This document shows, piece after piece, positions 5,755 through 8,477 of a stretch of DNA of 8,477 nucleotides. The translations under genes were made by a program, and so were the position numbers. Where the stretch lies: NCBI GenBank assembly GCA_004556545.1, contig SFGO01000103.1, positions 1 through 8,477 on the forward strand. Direction: 5' to 3'. This DNA comes from Clostridiales bacterium (GTDB lineage: Bacteria; Bacillota; Clostridia; Christensenellales; Aristaeellaceae). The notes beneath the pieces were generated by a model that did not search any database, was not told the DNA's origin, and saw only the letters and a list, made by a program, of their open reading frames with translations. The stretch's first letter is position 1. The number at the start of each line of letters is the position of its first letter.

Positions 5755-6318
5755 TTATTTGTAGGAAGGATGGAGCTTCTGCCACGCCATGAGCAGCCCC
5801 AGCGCGGTTTTCGCATCCTGAAATTCGCCGCTCATGACCCGCTGCACCGCTTCTTTGAGGGGAATGCGGGCGACGCGGAGAAATTCGTCCTCATCGGGAT
5901 GATCCTCGTGCTGGCTCAGGCCGGTGGCCAGATACAGGCCGATCTTCTCGGTGCAGAAGCCCGGCGTGGTCACGATGTGGCTCAGCTTTTCCATGTGCTC
6001 GGCTTTCAGGCCGGTCTCTTCCCGCAGCTCGCGCACGGCGCAGTGCAGGGGATCCTCGTCCGCGGTATCCAGCTTTCCGGCGGGAATTTCCCAGGTCAGC
6101 ATGTCGTTGACCACCCGGTGCTGGCGTACCAGATAGACGTATTCCTCCTCATCTATGGGAACGACGGCTGCCGCTCCCTTGTGGTGAACGATCTCCCGCA
6201 GGGCGGTGCGGCCGTTGGGCAGACGCACCTGCATGTGGCTCACGTCGATCAGGGCTCCCCGGAATACGGTTTCCTCGCTGATCGGTGTTTCGATCAGCTG
6301 ACGGTCATCGGACAACAT
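5755..6318 (-). CDS. Nudix hydrolase, ADP-ribose pyrophosphatase-like
   Basis: This gene encodes a 187-residue Nudix protein that resembles ADP-ribose pyrophosphatases, which split ADP-ribose to AMP and ribose 5-phosphate. The Nudix box runs from Gly81 to Leu104, with Glu97, Glu100 and Glu101 in RELREETG as metal ligands. The family features RQHRV (65-69) and WEIPAGKLD (76-84) precede it, and TPGFCTEKI (118-126) follows it. Between Gly81 and the first acidic residues there is one residue more than the classic spacing; I believe this occurs in some clostridial homologues. An open frame runs 84 codons further upstream, but AAGGAGG at 6328-6334, 9 nt before this ATG, sets the start, and the upstream extension looks non-coding. 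It is the first gene of the minus-strand run. I find no convincing promoter for it. Confidence 0.92.
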   Translation of the reverse strand: MLSDDRQLIETPISEETVFRGALIDVSHMQVRLPNGRTALREIVHHKGAAAVVPIDEEEYVYLVRQHRVVNDMLTWEIPAGKLDTADEDPLHCAVRELREETGLKAEHMEKLSHIVTTPGFCTEKIGLYLATGLSQHEDHPDEDEFLRVARIPLKEAVQRVMSGEFQDAKTALGLLMAWQKLHPSYK

Positions 6319-6432
6319 GGCTGTTCGCCTCCTTGAAATTACCTTCTTCTTATTCGCTAAAGGGGTGGGATAAACCTTGCGGGACGAAAAAAAGATCGGC
6401 GCGGAAGTTGTAACATAATGGACGGGAACAGG

Positions 6433-6456
6433 CGGCCTGAATTTCTTGACAGGCCG
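6433..6456. promoter_or_regulatory. Dyad covering the -35 box of the surface protein promoter
   Basis: CGGCCTG (6433-6439) and CAGGCCG (6450-6456) form a perfect 7-bp inverted repeat with a 10-bp gap. The right arm overlaps the last two bases of the TTGACA box. This could be an operator, or chance in GC-rich DNA. No regulator gene is present in the window. Confidence 0.4.
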
Positions 6457-6474
6457 GAGCTTTCCCCTTAAAAT
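6446..6474 (+). promoter_or_regulatory. Strong sigma-A-type promoter of the surface protein gene
   Basis: TTGACA (6446-6451), an exact 17-nt spacer, and TAAAAT (6469-6474). Start of transcription is expected near 6481, giving a leader of about 70 nt that contains a small hairpin CCTGT-GCGG-ACAGG (6499-6512) and the ribosome binding site AAGGAGG (6536-6542). This is the main content of the 233-nt divergent gap 6319-6551. Confidence 0.85.
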
Positions 6475-6551
6475 GAACATGGAGATCCTTACCCGCCGCC
6501 TGTGCGGACAGGGATTTTCGGTCAGAACAAACGGCAAGGAGGAACTGCAAT

Positions 6552-8282
6552 ATGTTCGGGACGCAATCATACGGAAGAAAGGGACTGGCCCTTTTGACCA
6601 GTCTGCTGATGATTCTTTTGCAGCTGGCGGCCCCGCTGGGGGCGCTGGCCACGGAAACGGCGAATGTGCCGGTGGTCTATGTGACCTACACGGACGCCAA
6701 CGGCCAGACCGGCACCGCCATGGGGCAGATGGCGACGGGGGAGGACGGGGTCTCCTATTATTGGGCGCAGACCACGGACAGCCCCGCGTGGCCCCTGCAG
6801 ATCACCGTGGGGGTGGCGGACGGAAGCCCCTACTATTATAATGTGAGCTATTTCTGGTGGAATGCCGACCAGACCGCCCCGGTGTCCCAGCAGGACGCAA
6901 CGGCGGCGGACGTGACGCAGGCCGTCGCGCTGGTGGAGTTCTACCGCAACGAGGAAAAGACCGACTACGCCGGAGCCTGCTATGTGTATCTGTCCACCCA
7001 GCAGATTCCGCAGGCCGCGCCGGTGAACGGAACCATCACGATCCTTTATGCAACCGAGGACATGCAGCAGCTGCTGGATGATACCCGCTATGACGTGGCT
7101 CCCGGCGTATATCAGTTCATGCCGGATCGTCAGAGTGAGATTCCCGGCTATGAAGCGGTCGACGCTTCGCCGCAGACGGTTACGGTCTATGAGGATGGCA
7201 GCGTTTCCGGAGATGTGATTTTCTACATGCGGCCTGTCAGCACCCCCGGCGGGGACAGCGGCGACACGGGTAATACCGGCGACGCTGGCAACACCGGAAA
7301 CACCGGCAATACCGGCGACACGGGCAACACTGGCGATACAGGGAACACAGGTGACTCCGGCAATACCGGCGATACTGGAAATCCCGAGCCGGAAACGCCC
7401 ACGCAGGAGCCCACCCAAAAAGGCCCCGAAGCCTATGACAATTATACGCCTTTGAACGATGTGCCCGGCTATACGGTCGCGGAAGAAGGAACGATCAATT
7501 TCCGCGCTACGCCGAAAAGCGGCGTTAATGTTATCTGTGCGCTGAACCAGAAGACGCCTGTCACCGTGCATGCTCAGTTGGACTCAGAGGGCAAGCACTG
7601 GTACTATGTCAGTTATTTCGGCGAGGATAACAAAGAGCAGGTCGGCTACATTGTGAGCGATTTTGTGCAGCTGGGCAGCATCGGTCAGGTGTACGTGTCC
7701 TATGTGGACCAGATCGGCAATGAGTTCAGCGGCGTTTATGTGACCGTGTCCACGGAGGAACCCACGGTCTCGCCGGAAGATCGGTTTGTGCCCGAAGGCT
7801 ACGAACCCCTCGAGGCCGACCCGGTGCAGGTGACGTTCGTGGACGGCCAGCCCCAGCCCTCCGTCATTACCTTCCGCTATCAGAAGCCGGAAGCCCGGGC
7901 GGAAATCAAGGTTCATTATGTAGCCAACGGGCAGGAATTTGCCACGGATACCGTTACCGTCACCGAAAGCGACAATTTTATCGCGCCCAAGGAAGAACTG
8001 GTGCCTGCGAACTATCAGCCCGTCTCGGTGGAGCCGGTGAGCATTACGTTCACCAACGGCCAGCCCAGCCTGACGGAAGTGACCTTCACCTATGAAAAGG
8101 GCGAGGCCGCGGGCACGGTGAACGTGCATTACGTGGCGGATGGCGCAGAATTCGCTACGGATACCGTCACCGTCACGGAAAGCAACAACACGGTCAGCCC
8201 GAAAGCCGAGCTGGTGCCGGAAGGCTATACCGCCGTGGACGCGAACCCCGTGACCATCACCTTTGAGAACGGCGCGCCGTGA
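6552..8282 (+). CDS. Secreted multi-domain surface protein, frame broken near its end
   Basis: The open frame gives 576 residues. A signal peptide (hydrophobic core 11-28) ends at Ala-Leu-Ala33. Then come a Thr/Tyr-rich N-terminal region (about 38-230) whose last part, from GTITILYATED, looks MucBP-like. Next are a collagen-like Gly-X-Y stretch of 15 triplets, mostly GNT and GDT (234-278), a Pro/Glu/Thr linker, and a bacterial SH3b-like domain (about 304-375, with INFRATP and GYIVSDFVQLG). From 379 there are MucBP-like units of about 71 residues (GTVNVHYVADG to TFTY). The likely role is adhesion or cell-wall and mucin binding; this is inferred from domain types. Translation starts after AAGGAGG (6536-6542). 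The stop at 8280-8282 is premature: homology continues in another frame from 8279. No sorting motif or anchor is seen because the true end is missing. Confidence 0.85.
   Translation: MFGTQSYGRKGLALLTSLLMILLQLAAPLGALATETANVPVVYVTYTDANGQTGTAMGQMATGEDGVSYYWAQTTDSPAWPLQITVGVADGSPYYYNVSYFWWNADQTAPVSQQDATAADVTQAVALVEFYRNEEKTDYAGACYVYLSTQQIPQAAPVNGTITILYATEDMQQLLDDTRYDVAPGVYQFMPDRQSEIPGYEAVDASPQTVTVYEDGSVSGDVIFYMRPVSTPGGDSGDTGNTGDAGNTGNTGNTGDTGNTGDTGNTGDSGNTGDTGNPEPETPTQEPTQKGPEAYDNYTPLNDVPGYTVAEEGTINFRATPKSGVNVICALNQKTPVTVHAQLDSEGKHWYYVSYFGEDNKEQVGYIVSDFVQLGSIGQVYVSYVDQIGNEFSGVYVTVSTEEPTVSPEDRFVPEGYEPLEADPVQVTFVDGQPQPSVITFRYQKPEARAEIKVHYVANGQEFATDTVTVTESDNFIAPKEELVPANYQPVSVEPVSITFTNGQPSLTEVTFTYEKGEAAGTVNVHYVADGAEFATDTVTVTESNNTVSPKAELVPEGYTAVDANPVTITFENGAP
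7251..7385 (+). repeat. Collagen-like Gly-X-Y coding repeat
   Basis: Fifteen 9-bp triplet codes (GDS, GDT, GNT, GDA, GNP and so on) occur in tandem. The codons vary between units (GGC, GGT, GGG, GGA for Gly), so the DNA repeat is degenerate. It probably encodes a flexible or triple-helical stalk between the N-terminal region and the SH3b domain. Confidence 0.85.
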
Positions 8283-8477
8283 CCTTCACCTATCAGCGGC
8301 CCGAAGCCACGGGTATGGTAAACGTGCATTACGTGGCGGACGGCGCGGAATTCGCTACGGATACCGTCACCGTCACGAAAAGCAACAACACGGTCAGCCC
8401 GAAAGCCGAGCTGGTGCCGGAAGGCTATACCGCCGTGGACGCGAACCCCGTGACCATCACCTTTGAGAACGGCGCGC
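7686..8477 (+). repeat. Tandem MucBP-like repeat units of about 213 bp
   Basis: Four units by hand alignment: 7686-7901 (216 bp, most diverged), 7902-8114 (213 bp), 8115-8314 (200 bp, carrying the 13-nt gap) and 8315-8477 (incomplete). Units three and four are nearly identical: 8121-8277 and 8321-8477 differ at three of 157 positions (8141, 8147, 8178). The first two differences are silent and the third changes Glu to Lys. Confidence 0.85.
8279..8477 (+). pseudogene. Out-of-frame continuation of the surface protein
   Basis: Read from 8279 this stretch continues the repeat: VTFTYQRPEATGMVNVHYV, then another unit ending in TITFENGA at the window edge. Compared with the first unit junction (8054-8083), 13 nt that would encode the SLTE stretch are missing between 8278 and 8279, which moves the frame. 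It is open to the end of the window. Either the gene is genuinely frameshifted or the assembly lost bases in the array. Confidence 0.75.

Noticed and set aside
3963..6336. Long plus-strand open frames (3963-5156 and 5008-6336)
   Set aside because: These are antisense shadows of tdk, the lipoprotein, GNAT and Nudix genes. Their translations match no family and they have no ribosome binding sites; long antisense frames are common in GC-rich DNA.
6341..6420. Promoter for the Nudix gene
   Set aside because: I searched the minus strand upstream of 6318 and found no -35/-10 pair with acceptable match and spacing, so I do not call one.
6567..7571. Minus-strand frame of 334 residues opposite the surface protein gene
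   Set aside because: It is the antisense of a repeat-rich coding region with codon bias. The apparent repeats in it mirror the Gly-X-Y code. No start signals are seen.

Overview
The window looks like the chromosome of a GC-rich, Gram-positive, gut-type member of the Clostridia (Firmicutes). The reasons are GC-rich coding sequence with strong AAGGAGG ribosome binding sites, sigma-A-type promoters, a secreted DUF6273 protein, an Lgt-like/NAGPA membrane protein, and a surface protein built of SH3b, collagen-like and MucBP-like repeats. I cannot name the species. There are no rRNA, tRNA, CRISPR, phage or transposase genes. Both ends lie in repetitive DNA, so the window is probably a whole contig that was cut off at repeats.

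Layout. Positions 1-411 are non-coding and repetitive: two 78-bp diverged direct repeats and several hairpins, two of which have different stems around an identical 9-nt loop. A terminator at 412-440 closes a block of seven minus-strand genes, read here from upstream to downstream: a Nudix ADP-ribose pyrophosphatase-like hydrolase (6318-5755), a GNAT acetyltransferase (5733-5158), a TPR-like lipoprotein (5111-4281), thymidine kinase (4262-3708) and a conserved-looking single-pass membrane protein of unknown role (3668-3129). A terminator then intervenes, with a consensus promoter sitting inside its hairpin. It separates off a two-gene envelope unit: an Lgt-like/phosphodiester glycosidase fusion protein (3012-1180) and a secreted DUF6273 protein (1140-457). 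Short gaps (18-48 nt) between the first five genes suggest cotranscription, with a possible weak extra promoter before the lipoprotein.

On the plus strand, a textbook promoter (TTGACA-N17-TAAAAT) inside a 233-nt divergent gap drives a large secreted surface protein from 6552. Its reading frame is broken at 8278/8279 by what looks like a 13-nt deletion between tandem repeat units, and the homologous sequence continues in another frame to the window end. The final 99 nt are an exact copy of 8179-8277, which suggests the assembly stopped inside a tandem array.

Functionally, the five upstream genes mix nucleotide salvage and clean-up (Tdk, Nudix) with envelope proteins. The two downstream genes and the divergent gene are dedicated to the cell surface. 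The least ordinary items are the Lgt-like/NAGPA fusion, the promoter nested in a terminator, the paired-stem repeats at the left end, and the frameshifted repeat array at the right end.
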